Below are positions 25,401-36,279 of a stretch of DNA of 64,000 nt, in pieces (positions within the stretch are counted from its first letter, which is position 1; each line of letters opens with the position of its first letter). Where the stretch lies: the NCBI GenBank assembly GCA_033239005.1, contig BSQZ01000015.1, positions 10,997,501-11,061,500 of the forward strand, written 5' to 3'. The notes beneath the pieces were generated by a model. That model was given only the letters and a program-made list of their open reading frames with translations, was not told where the DNA came from and ran no database searches. This stretch comes from Lamellibrachia satsuma (lineage: Eukaryota > Annelida > Polychaeta > Sabellida > Siboglinidae). Position numbers and translations under genes: made by a program.

Positions 25401-26580
25401 GAAGCTGCAACTTCTCTAGGATTTAGACAGTTTACAAAAAGGATAACATATACAAGGGTATGTTGTAAAATATCTCAGACCAAGGAAAATTAACACAGTC
25501 TATCTAAATTATCATGTTTTCTTGGTTTCATGGTCAAATGTGTGCCACTCCATGTCAATCTGGTATGTAAGTGGCACCGGTCATTGGGTCAAGTCATTGC
25601 TAAACTATTAGCTGTGTCACAACTTGTCACTGGAACAAACACTGATAGGTGCATTAGTAGGCTTATTGTTACACCCTGTTCTATGAAAACCACAACTCCT
25701 ACTTATGTGTAATAATAATATGCCATGAGCTGTGTACAAAGAATAGCACAGCAATATGATAGAGCAAATAGTCTTTAAAAATATGACATTGATATGGCAT
25801 ACTTCAACACAACTGGGGGTCTTTCTTTGTAATACCTGTTGTTTGGGTTCAACAGTTCAATTTGCATGTAACATCTGAACAGTTCTGGCAAGAATGGTGA
25901 AGTGTCTATATATCAGTGCACATACTATGCCATTCCCATTTATATGCTCAAATATATTAGCATGTCAGTTAGTATCACCAACATCGTCATATGACACGAG
26001 AGAATGGTTCGGTTTGATGCCGAAAAGTGACTGAGAGGGTCATGAAAGCTTCACAGAGCATACAAGACCCTGACAGATACTTTCTTCTGCAGCTCAAAAA
26101 TGTTTTACATATAGAATAATCAGAACAAATTGTAAAATATGTCACTAATGACTGTGTCACAGCTGACACCTGAGACTGCTACAGAGGCTACTCCAACTGC
26201 TTGAATGCATAGTTTATAATATTATGCTCTGAATAGGTACGCCATCAGACCCACATGCTTTATTAACATCAAGCTTAATCGCATGTGTTATGCCCTCTGC
26301 TAGGACGACAGTTCCTCATATGGGGTGTCACAGTTATATTCACACGTATATGTACTACTACTATTGTTAACACAGTTTAACAACTTAGATAAATGTTTTC
26401 TTCATAGACATAATATAGTCTAGATCTACAATCTATGTTCTCTTATTGCTCTCCATGCAAACAACCTCAGGGTTAAGGTATGCAAGTTAGTATAGTTAAT
26501 GACTCCGTGCATAGCGTATACACCGATGTTGAATCCTGCCATATTATGAAAGAAAATAACTTTTATATATTCACTACTGA
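22446..26580. other. FAM110-ENDOU intergenic region
   Basis: No supported gene. It contains an AT-rich stretch with repeated GATCA/ATATGTAT palindromic words at about 22740-22900 and a perfect palindrome at 23187-23214. Part may be FAM110 3' UTR. Short frames show no family similarity. Confidence 0.5.
23187..23214. repeat. Perfect 28-bp palindrome
   Basis: ATGGAAATAGAAAA followed directly by its reverse complement, with no spacer. It is between FAM110 and ENDOU and is not obviously part of a known element. Confidence 0.9.
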
Positions 26581-26719
26581 CGAGACACCGCGTTGATCAG
26601 TAGAGGGAAGCAGCGACTAATATCTATCATTGCGACATCTAGCGATAAGCGGGACAAATAACGTATTGTGAACTACTGTAGATTCGAACTCTTCGGCGTG
26701 TTTCTTTTCAATAATACCG

Positions 26720-26730
26720 ATGGCATCAAA
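26720..26730 (+). CDS. ENDOU: ENDOU coding exon 1 (start)
   Basis: ATGGCATCAAA|gtaagt contributes only Met-Ala-Ser and two bases of an Asn codon completed by exon 2 (MASN-FVPEQE). The donor is near consensus and the phase matches. Upstream sequence at 26580-26719 is less AT-rich and probably includes 5' UTR; no TATA was seen. Confidence 0.75.
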
Positions 26731-29700
26731 GTAAGTTGTGATGTCGTCAGACTGCTAGAGACCGGGCAGTTGTAGGCGCAGGGGCGGTGGCCGCATTGTT
26801 TGTGAGCAGGGCCCAGGACCAGGCCACGTCGTACGTATCTCTCACTTTCGGCCCATTCGACTCGTCACTTTCTCCTAGTTTACAGCCTTGCCTTAGGCTT
26901 AGCTTAATTAGGCTTAGCCTTAAAAGTAGACGTTGAGTTAAGACTTCGTTGATCTCAGAATCTAGTATTAATGTACATCCAACTTGTGGGATGGTTGTGA
27001 CGTAGTCGTATCCGTAGCGTAGCGTAGCCGTAGGCGTAGGTCTATGACTATGTATGGCAATAATCCAGGGCTAGACTTTAGGTTTAGCCTAGCCCTGTCC
27101 CTGGGCCTACCTAGTCCAACGTAAAACTGGAGTGACTGGCCCATTTTTTAAAGATCGCTCTGATCCGGAAAACTATAGTATCCTCTGTGTGACTGTGACT
27201 GTGATAAAACAATGAATTAGAGTAGAGGCTGCCACTACTAGTACTACAGAACTAACCAACAACAATGAACTAGAGTAGAGGCTGCCACTACTAGTACTAC
27301 AGTACTAACCAACCAACTGTTCCTAGACAATCACTACTTTGACAACAAAATTGTTCCATGCCATGAGAAGGTATTTGAATCTACTCAAAACACACAAACA
27401 CATTGATGACATACGTGTTACATATACATACAATATTAATTAGAGGAAACAGTAGTTACAGTAGTTACAATCTTTGTTATTTCTTTTTGTCTGTTACTTT
27501 TTTCTTGTGACTTTCTTTCCTACATAATGAAGTTGTAGCCAAGGGTAGTTACCAACCCTGCATGTAACAGCATTCGTTGCTTAGCCTCCCCAGCCAGCTA
27601 GAACCATGAATAATATTTTGTCAGGTGAAAAGAGCAATGTTATGGCCATATCTGATTATTATTAAATCACTTAAATATTTTTATATTCATTGATTTAGAT
27701 CACTTGATTTTTAAATTGATTTTGTTTCATTAAAATCATTGATTTAAATAAATAATTAGATTCACCTGCCTAATACTACCTGGCACGTCTATGTTTTTGC
27801 AAAATCAGGTCCAATAATTGTAAAAAATTTATTGAAAATGTTTGCTATCTCCGTCTTACTTTCAACCTTGTTTCCTTCTGTAAAAGATTATCAGGATAGT
27901 TCAATTTTTGTTGTAGGTTTTATATCGGGTTTCCGTGACTGGTGTTCTACACAAAAGAAATATTTTGTAAAGACAGTTTTTCTTGTATTCTGTTTTTCTT
28001 CGATTCAGTTTTGTGCCAGAGCAGGAGCTGTCTGAGATTTGTACAAAACTGTGGGATCTCGATGTGAACAGATGTGAACCAGGAGTCGACTATGAGATAG
28101 ACCTCCAAGGTAACCAATGCTGTCAGGCAACCACCAAGCAACTCATCCTACTGATTCCTATAGAAGACTCTCTTCAAACATACAGTAGATTCTGGCAGGT
28201 TTCTGCCCTTATGACAGAAACCTTTGCGGCAGAAATATTTTCTGTGCTTGCACTGACCTTCAAGAGATAGTAATTGAGAAAAGCATAGTATGTTAACATA
28301 ATTCAAAGCAACTATCTCATTAAGTTGTCCATATTTGTCGGACCTCTGGGTGACACTCTTTTCTTGACAGAATACAGTAACAATTGTTATTGTTGATACC
28401 TGGCTATGCCAGTTGACCATAATGGACACATTTTAGAAGTCATGCCTTTATGTAGTTTTACAAACGGTAATATAATATTGTGCAACATAGTCTGCTGTAT
28501 CCAACTTTCAGTATGACATTTTGCTCTTAAGTGTCATTGAGAATTTTTCTGTCAGTGGTATATTTATGTTTGTTATTGGACAGGGTATGTTACCAGTGCC
28601 CGGACTGTACGTGGAGACTACGCAAGACATAAGCTGTTCAACTGGCTGGACGAAGAAAAAGTGTTTGAACGAGAAACATACAAAGGCAAGCTGTGATGAG
28701 AGCATTTAGACATGTACAGCTGTAAGCATGTCTTTTGAACTAGGAATGCTAAATATATTGCTCCATATGATCAAATCGTATACTATCACTTTGGTCAATG
28801 TTCAGATGAATGTGCTTTCTTGTAACAGATATCATTATGTTCATAAAACTTAAAAGTTTATGACTGTAAATTTATACTGAATTATATAATTGGACTAAAT
28901 ATGATTTATAACTGTTAACAGTATGAAAGTAGACAGAGTCATTACTTTGAAATCAAATGCAAAGTTATATGATCTGTACTGGGATGTCGCCAGCATTCTA
29001 CAAACTACTGAATAATTATGAAGTGGAGACTGGCAGACCAGAGAAGGTGACGGAGGAAGAACAAATAGAGAACTGTCACTTCATCGACCTCGTGGTCGAC
29101 ACAGATGTCATGAGGGAGGCGCACCAGTTCCTTGTGGCCAAAGGCAATGCCCCTGAAGGCGAGGATGACTTCAAACGCCTGCTCTATGACATCTGGTTCC
29201 GTCTATACCGGCGGTCAAGAGATGATAAGTGAGTAAACAAAAGACACTGCACAAGAGTTCTAAGTATTCTGAATTATTGGAACTGTAATCATGTCCCACA
29301 TCACTAAAAGCGACCACTGTAATCAATTACAATCAAATGAATGTATTCTAGACTATTACACTATAACCAAAATGTTCTGCACACACGACACTATTCCTTA
29401 CCGCTAGTTTCCTCTCATCAGTTCTGATTCTTCTAGTATAAACAGGCAAACAATGAGAACTCAGTTCCACTGTAAATATTCCATTCTATTCAATCAGTCA
29501 CAGTTTTGTGACTGATTAAATAGAATGGAATAATTTACGAATACAAACCCAATTAAACTGTATTGCCGACATTGTGGGTGGATGGTTGTTTTTACAGACA
29601 TCTTGACTCGAGTGGTTTTGAACATGTGTTTGTTGGGGAGACTCGGCAACAAGATGTCATTGGTTTCCACAACTGGTTACAATTCTACCAGCAGGAGAAG

Positions 29701-30757
29701 CAAGGTCACATAGACTATCGTGGATACTTCCGTCGTGGCACGGTATGATAGCCTTTACTTCACTGCTTGATAACTTCCAGTTGTATCGTAACAATTGTGA
29801 CATGTTGGTGCCCCTGTGTTACTCCGTGACACTGATTATATGAGACCCCTTTTATTAATGTTTTATGGTCATGATTCTACTTATAGGGGTGAACATAGGA
29901 AATAAAGTCACAGGAAAAAGACACAGCTTTAAATATATGTCTAGTTCTTTGTATGTATTATATAGATTGAAAAACAAAACAAACTATATATTGAGACATG
30001 GTTACAGATTACAGGTGTTTGGTAATTAAACTTTTTTTTTAAACTAGTGACACTTGAGAAGCCACTTTCAAAGCTGACTCTGTTGTTGACAGCTAAACCC
30101 CCTGTCTAAGCCAGAATGTTTGGATGGCTGCAGTCCAATGTTTATTTAATAAAACAGGTTGTATGAACTTTACAGTGTAAAAGCTGCCAGTTATATTTAA
30201 ATCAATTCAATAAATGTTTGGCTTTGCAAATTGAAAACTGCAGTCACTGTTCACCTTTATATCATAGTAAGGCAAAGCCTATCCCAGAAGAACCAATCAC
30301 CCCTAAAGTTGAAAGTGGGAAAAGCTTCATTTATATGTTACTATGCATTTGATGAAACTATGCGTTTGACGAATGCATATTATTATCCAGTTCACTTATG
30401 CCATACATGTATTGCACCATGTGTTCATCGTAAACAGGAATACCTCTGGCCTCCTGGCCACTCCAGGGGCAGCACCCGTGGCAACTATCACTTGATAAGA
30501 TGTGATTGCAGGCCAACGAGGAATCTCCCCGACTCATCACGTTGCAGTTTGTCTGGAAGAATGGCCAAGAGAAGCCAATTGGCAGCTCATTCATCGGCAC
30601 CAGTCCTGAGTTTGAGATGGCTCTCTATACCCTTGTCTTTCTGTCGGGAAAGGACAACAGAGTGCCACTGATGATCAGTGAATATGAAGTAGAACTTGTA
30701 TGTTATCGGCATGGCCGTGGCATTGGTACTGCATTTCCCAACTCCAAGTGTGACTGA
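26720..30757 (+). CDS. ENDOU: Poly(U)-specific endoribonuclease (XendoU family)
   Basis: Six coding exons (26720-26730, 28009-28109, 28584-28685, 28994-29228, 29598-29742, 30512-30757) join in phase to 840 nt, 279 residues. The protein is a single EndoU domain from [16 protein letters not shown] to the C-terminus. It lacks an obvious signal peptide or somatomedin-B domain, so an intracellular XendoU-like form is likely. Catalytic residues of the family are present: His159 in GFEHVFVGE, His174 in GFHNWLQFY, and Lys219 in [16 protein letters not shown]. Family enzymes cleave RNA at uridines, usually Mn2+-dependently, leaving 2',3'-cyclic phosphate ends. All introns are GT-AG except intron 3 (GC-AG). 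The length is close to Xenopus XendoU, and the gene looks intact. Confidence 0.95.
27213..27317 (+). repeat. 53-bp direct duplication in ENDOU intron 1
   Basis: CAATGAATTAGAGTAGAGGC ... CTAGTACTACAGAACTAACC occurs twice in tandem with two or three substitutions. Confidence 0.85.
28009..28109 (+). CDS. ENDOU: ENDOU coding exon 2
   Basis: Acceptor attcag|TTTTGTGCC. It encodes [18 protein letters not shown], then [15 protein letters not shown], the conserved N-terminal helix of EndoU domains. Donor CAAG|gtaacc leaves one base. Confidence 0.93.
28584..28685 (+). CDS. ENDOU: ENDOU coding exon 3
   Basis: Acceptor ggacag|GGTATG. It encodes [20 protein letters not shown] then [13 protein letters not shown]. 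The frame reaches a stop 12 bp past 28685 unless spliced, and only a GC donor (AAAG|gcaagc) keeps phase with exon 4. Confidence 0.9.
28994..29228 (+). CDS. ENDOU: ENDOU coding exon 4
   Basis: Acceptor tcgccag|CATTC. It encodes [32 protein letters not shown] and [15 protein letters not shown], all typical EndoU helices. Donor GATAA|gtgagt leaves two bases. Confidence 0.95.
29478..29531. repeat. Intronic hairpin in ENDOU intron 4
   Basis: ATTCCATTCTATTCAATCAG plus TCACA, a short GTTT loop, then the reverse complement with one mismatch. Pairing continues imperfectly outward (TGTAAAT / ATTTACG). It could be a very small MITE or a foldback RNA. Confidence 0.85.
29598..29742 (+). CDS. ENDOU: ENDOU coding exon 5, catalytic histidines
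   Basis: Acceptor tttacag|ACATCTT. It encodes [19 protein letters not shown] then [20 protein letters not shown], containing both general acid/base histidines of the family. It ends at GGCACG|gtatga in phase 0. Confidence 0.96.
30512..30757 (+). CDS. ENDOU: ENDOU coding exon 6, catalytic lysine and stop
   Basis: Acceptor gattgcag|GCCAAC. It encodes [37 protein letters not shown] and the C-terminus ending in SKCD with TGA at 30755-30757. The [11 protein letters not shown] block is a strong family signature. Confidence 0.96.
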   Translation, partial: ANEESPRLITLQFVWKNGQEKPIGSSFIGTSPEFEMALYTLVFLSGKDNRVPLMISEYEVELVCYRHGRGIGTAFPNSKCD

Positions 30758-31037
30758 AGTGTCAGCTACAAGTTGTAACTTGGTTAAAGGGAATCTACAA
30801 CGATTTTCATTGGCTAACTGAACAACTGTTTTTACAGGACATTGAAACACTGAATTTATTAGCATATATAATATCTCAGTTGGATAAAACCATATCCATG
30901 CAGAAGTGTTAATATCTGAATATTTTTGAAAATACGTGATTTGGTAATTTATTAAAATATGCTAGTTTTACAACATAAACTGAGACCACTTTACTGCATT
31001 TAAAGACAGACCAATACATCTCCACTTTTGAAGGAGA

Positions 31038-31043
31038 AATAAA
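31038..31043 (+). terminator. Candidate ENDOU polyadenylation signal
   Basis: AATAAA 281 bp after the ENDOU stop codon. It is the nearest good hexamer downstream. 31044-31870 holds no recognised gene. Confidence 0.5.
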
Positions 31044-31872
31044 ACAAATTTCACTGTGATTTATTGGTCCGTCAAATACATGTTTTATACAATTACTGAC
31101 AGTAAATACTACAACAGCAAAAATTAAAACAAGATATAGCATTGTTAAATTAGATGTACTTCGAGATAGAAAACATCAGAAAATTTTAGTATTTAATTAA
31201 ACAAAACTGCCAACTAGCTACATATCAGTTAAAATCAATGTACATTCCCTTTAGCGCAGGTATCTATGCAGGTTAATGGTGTGCTATATAGAATTTTTTC
31301 TCCTTAGTTATGCATTGTTACTACAAACAGGTGTAATAGGTTCAATTTAGTGTCTCACAGTCTTGCCATGTAGTAGTGTAGTGGCATGCATATATTGCGT
31401 ATTTTGCAGATACCGTCATACCAGGTATGTATTTTATATATAACAACTAAAATATTAAAAATATATATATTTACATAAATGTTTATTTGTAACGCTGAAT
31501 GTGCTATGGGTAATTGACTCAGTCTAAGGTTATTTATATAATATTTGTGAAGGTGATTTAATACTTCTTATAAACAATAATTCATATACATGATAATTTC
31601 ATAGGAAATATTATTATAAAGGTACGTTCTGGAAATCAACTTTATGTTTGTATGGGCTAACCGGTACCTGCAGTTGTTTGCATACTTTGTAACTGAGTTA
31701 TATTTTTAGTGTTGATTGAGTTTTGTGGGCTTGGGAACTTGGGAGTGCTGTTTGTAGGAGTTTATTTAGTTGAAAGTGTTGATATTGGCCAGACTATAAT
31801 TGTTTTTCTAATAAAGCAATGTGTTTGTGTTTTACTGAGTTGATGCTAATAATAACAAACTAAAATTACCGG

Positions 31873-32884
31873 TTCATTAGGCCCTGGGTAACGGGTGTTT
31901 AAATGCAGCGTGTTTCTTTAGGCCCCGCGTAGCGGGTGTTTAAATGCAGCGTGTTTCATTAGGCCCCGGGTAACGGGTGTTTAAATGCAGCGTGTTTCAT
32001 TAGGTCCCGGGTAACGGGTGTTTAAATGCAGCGCGTTTCATTAGGTCCCGGGTAGCGGGTGTTTAAATGCAGCGCGTTTCATTAGGCCCCGGGTAACGGG
32101 TGTTTAAATGCAGCGCGTTTCATTAGGCCCCGGGTAACGGGTGTTTAAATGCAGCGTGTTTCATTAGGTCCCGGGTAACGGGTGTTTAAATGCAGCGCGT
32201 TTCATTAGGTCCCGGGTAGCGGGTGTTTAAATGCAGCGCGTTTCATTAGGCCCCGGGTAACGGGTGTTTAAATGCAGCGCGTTTCATTAGGCCCCGGGTA
32301 ACAGGTGTTTCAATGCAGCGCGTTTCAATAGGCCCCGAGTAACGGGTGTTTAAATGCAGCGCGTTTCTTTAGGCCCCGCGTAGCGGGTGTTTAAATGCAG
32401 CGTGTTTCATTAGGCCCCGGGTAACGGGTGTTTAAATGCAGCGTGTTTCATTAGGTCCCGGGTAACGGGTGTTTAAATGCAGCGCGTTTCATTAGGTCCC
32501 GGGTAGCGGGTGTTTAAATGCAGCGCGTTTCATTAGGCCCCGGGTAACGGGTGTTTAAATGCAGCGCGTTTCATTAGGCCCCGGGTAACGGGTGTTTCAA
32601 TGCAGCGCGTTTCAATAGGCCCCGAGTAACGGGTGTTTAAATGCAGCGCGTTTCATTAGGCCCCGGGAAACGGGTGTTTAAATGCAGCGCGTTTCATTAG
32701 GCCCCGGGTAACGGGTGTTTAAATGCAGCGCGTTTCATTAGGCCCCGGGTAACGGGTGTTTGAATGCAGCGCGTTTCATTAGGCCCCGGGTAGCGGGTGT
32801 TTAAATGCAGCATGTTTCATTAGGCCCCGGGTAACGGGTGTTTGAATGCAGCGTGTTTCATTAGGCCCCGGGTAACGGGTGTTG
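31873..32884. repeat. 41-bp minisatellite with higher-order structure
   Basis: About 25 units of TTCATTAGGCCCCGGGTAAC followed by GGGTGTTTAAATGCAGCGCG. The period is exactly 41 bp (for example 32041 to 32082). The distinctive CTTTAGGCCCCGCGTAGC variant at 31914 recurs at 32365 (451 bp = 11 units), followed by the same order of TCCC/CCCC and AGC/AAC variants. The second block is shorter. It is GC-rich relative to its surroundings. Confidence 0.95.
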
Positions 32885-32983
32885 ACTGACTAAGAATGTC
32901 TACATTTGTAGTTGTGTATGCGATTATCGAAAAAATACATATTCTTTGTTACACAGATGACATTTTGCCACGGTTATATTATT

Positions 32984-33087
32984 TTGAATAATGTTAGTGG
33001 GGAGATGGTGAACGAACATTTGAATAATGTTAATGGGGAGATGGTGAACGAACATTTGAATAATGTTAATGGGGAGATGGTGAACGC
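32984..33087. repeat. 36-bp tandem repeat, 3 copies
   Basis: Units start at 32984, 33020 and 33056 with TTGAATAATGTTAATGGGGA and end GATGGTGAACGAACA. 33088-34530 has no recognised gene; a 128-codon frame at 34043-34429 matches no family known to me. Confidence 0.9.
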
Positions 33088-34529
33088 GTAATACCCAGGG
33101 GGTCAAAGGTTGGTGGCGTATCTAGGGGGGCAAGCTTAGTCATCCATTAATTGACCATGCTCACAGTCACATGTAGCTGCGCAACGGAAAAATACGGAAA
33201 GAAATCTAAATATATTTAAGCTAAAGGGTACACGGCCCAATGCGCCCTTTAGCTTAGATATAATATGGGTCATTCTCAAATTGCGGCATACATTTGCGAT
33301 CTTTTTGTCCCCGCGGTTCACATGGCGTTATATCCATATAATAATTATTTTATTTGTGCATTTCAAATTGTTTGACGTTCTGTTGAGTGTTATCGTAATA
33401 ACAGGACCATACACTTAAACTTTATTATGTAAACTTAGCTTGACACGTGATTCATAAAAGCCGCCACACCAAAATTAGCCTTGTCCCAGGTGTATCCATG
33501 GGGTGTAATGTGGTGGTTTTTGCCCTAAGCGCGTTCATATTTACCTGATGGAAATCTGCGGACATATATAGCTACTAATTATACGGCAGGTGACACCACT
33601 TGGTGTACCTAACAGACTATATTATGTGCAACAAACGCTCATCAACGCTCACGTAAGTTGTTTTGATTGCCGAAGATCATATTTCTGTGATGATCAGGAT
33701 GAAGGTTACGAGCACAACGTATCGAACTATACTTTCACCACAACCTACTAAACTAGCATATGTTGCACGTGTAAAACTGGGCAATAATGCACCCTCGGTT
33801 TTAAACTACATCACTAATTAGGTGCAGAACTGTCCGCCATGCGCATGGCCCATGTTACTGTCAACGTGGTAACACGGCGGACACACTAGTATTATCATTA
33901 CACACAATTAACATAACCGATTTTTTATGACTACCTAGATAAACATTTTGTATAACACAGGAACTACACCACCCTCTACATAACATAATATGTGTAAAAA
34001 CTACGTACAAATTGTTTCGTAAGTATCTATATTTAATATTAATTGTTGTATGATGGGTTTGTCCTACGTTATATGACGTATCAAAAGTTGCCATGGCAGT
34101 CAGCACTGCTGAAAAGCAAACAAGTTATCGCCAGAGACGCGACGCTGATCCCAGTTGAAGAGATAAAATGGAAAGAGTTTGGACAAATAAAGCCGATCTG
34201 CGAACTGAGTGAGCGAGCTCAACTAAGATTACGCAAGGTATGGCACCTGGAACTTTGTACAAAAAGAGATATTCGGGTCAATGGCGAAGAAGTACCGACT
34301 CAAATCTCGCATACTAGCCTTGACGTCTCCGCTAAACGTGTGCGCTTGGAAAAGACGGGAACGGCAGATGGCGCTGCAAACATGTTTGCCAGAAAGCATC
34401 ACGAGGCGCGAGATAGTCGCACAAAGTAAGGCAGTTCAACTTTCGCGACGACAACAGCCGTAATACCACTGGAAAGAAATAGACAGTAGCCAGGAACGAG
34501 GATAAGCGATAGGTGAGGCTTCTAGGTGA

Positions 34530-34990
34530 CAAAATGATGAATATGCATCTCAGATCTTCTTCTCCTAGACCTAGGTCCCTTGTAGCCCATGTTGTAGGGT
34601 AGGTCTACACCACTTAATCTGATCCGCCCTCTCGACGAATCGTCTCTATTTATTGCGATCTTCTGCCATTCTTTTCCACTCTCGGCTATTAACCTCTGAA
34701 CATTCAAGATAGATCTCTCATAACACTGTCCCTCCATCTTTATTTCGGTCTTCCTCTTCTCCTACCACCCTCTTCTCTTTGTTCTCTTTGTCAATTTCCC
34801 CCACTCATTCTCTGTATGTGGTCTCTCTTTCATTTTTCACATTCTCCGAAACCATGTTCCTTGTAATGGCTTATGTAGTTCCATCATTCCACACTTCAGT
34901 TCTTCCTGTTCCGACACCTTTCCGCTGATCATCACCAAGTCGTTGCAGAAACGCCGCAGTCTTGCATCATGTAGTTACTCCCTGCTTTGT
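34530..34990 (-). pseudogene. Decayed retrotransposon-like C-terminal tail
   Basis: Read on the minus strand, a RRGRP-like basic stretch is followed by frames giving EGQCYERSILNVQRLIAES, then GKEWQKIAINRD. This resembles the 'GRP..RW.D.V..DL......A.DR..W' tail common to many LINE endonuclease-reverse transcriptase proteins. The similarity is weak and frames are broken. It could be coincidental. Confidence 0.35.
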
Positions 34991-35424
34991 GTCTCCGTTC
35001 CTCAGAGGTTGTGACGCAAAGGTTGCGAGATAGACAAACGTATTTGTGCAAGCTGCACGAGAACAGTGAATTCGTCTTCACAACACTGGCATCACTGAAA
35101 ATGCTGAAGAGCGCTGATACTGCAGAAATCCTAAATAGAACGTCGAAAGACAGCATGTACGACGACTGTTCTGTAGGTAACACGCCCCTGCTACGCTCCA
35201 CTTATCCGATTAATGGCAAGAAACATATAAGTTAAATCATATTGTGGTAGGGCCTAATGATTTATGTTTGCGCTGATAATTTAATGAAAGTGTCATGTCA
35301 AACTTCCAATTTGGAAATGTAGAGTCAGTTTTGAAACAAATTGCAGCAGACAGAAGTTTTGTTAATCATATCTCCATTTTATTGAACTTATTCGAAGATG
35401 CTCGGTCGCTTCCTAAGGGACAAG

Positions 35425-35580
35425 GCGCACGTGTTCTACCTTTCGTCAATAACCCCAGAATTCCGCACGTGCTCGAATCAGGGCCTACGTCGTTCACCAA
35501 TGACCTCAGTCTGGCGCACGTGATCGAGTCATACATCGTTCACCAATGTGCCCAGTCGGGCGCACGTGCTTCGAGTCTCT
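35425..35580. repeat. Imperfect repeat with four CACGTG E-boxes
   Basis: CACGTG occurs at 35428, 35466, 35517 and 35563, each preceded by GCG or CCG and followed by a TCGA-containing stretch. The last three lie within an imperfect ~48-bp repeat (CGTTCACCAATG). It could bind bHLH-type factors, but no promoter has been identified next to it. 35581-36280 holds no recognised gene. Confidence 0.6.
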
Positions 35581-36279
35581 GTTCATGTTTGGCTACTTCA
35601 ACCTATTGATTGTGGTATGTATTTGGGTGGCTGACGTGTACCGACAAGTAATACATTATTCTGTGTGAGTAGGCACGTTTAATCTTAATAACGGACATGT
35701 TGACGTGTTGTCGTTTGATTTACGACACGCACTGACACAAACCATGCAGAATAGAGAGTCATTTGACACAGTTTACAACTCGGTATTTGAGAGACATTGC
35801 TAAGGGAGCGTGAAGTTTGAAAAGATGTGTATGGGTGGTAGTGGACGTGTGTGTTTCAGTGCGTGCGTGCGTGTGACAAAGACGTCTTCTATTATCTTAC
35901 TATCCAGCAGCCGACTTATTATTATTAGCTTATGTTGTCGGTGCCAGCTTTTCATTGTGGAATGTTAACCTCTAGGATGGTCGTGAGCGTGTTGACACCA
36001 ACTAGCTTACAAATACACAAGAATAGCCCACACGTAAAGGCGGTACGTGATAAAACGTCCATTAGTTAAACCACACGTATCGGTTCAATTAACTGTGAAG
36101 GTGATGAATTGGAAGCGTTAACTTTCCATTCAGCGAAAACGAGTCATAACATACTATGCGTAAGAATACTTTTAGTGTTGAACTGTCCACGTTACCCACG
36201 AAACCGGTAAACAGCTGTCTTTCCCTCTTGTCACCTGTGCTTCGACCACAGTTGAAAACAAATTATGTTTCGAAATAGA

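Noticed and set aside
26720..30757. Viral NendoU or bacterial EndoU origin for the endoribonuclease
   Set aside because: The six-exon structure and the animal-type N-terminal helices match metazoan XendoU proteins; there is no sign of recent transfer.
31873..33087. Arrays considered as CRISPR-like
   Set aside because: Units are contiguous with no unique spacers, and the genome is clearly eukaryotic.
34043..34429. 128-codon plus-strand frame
   Set aside because: No recognised domain, no convincing splice partners, and composition like surrounding noncoding DNA. A lineage-specific exon cannot be fully excluded.
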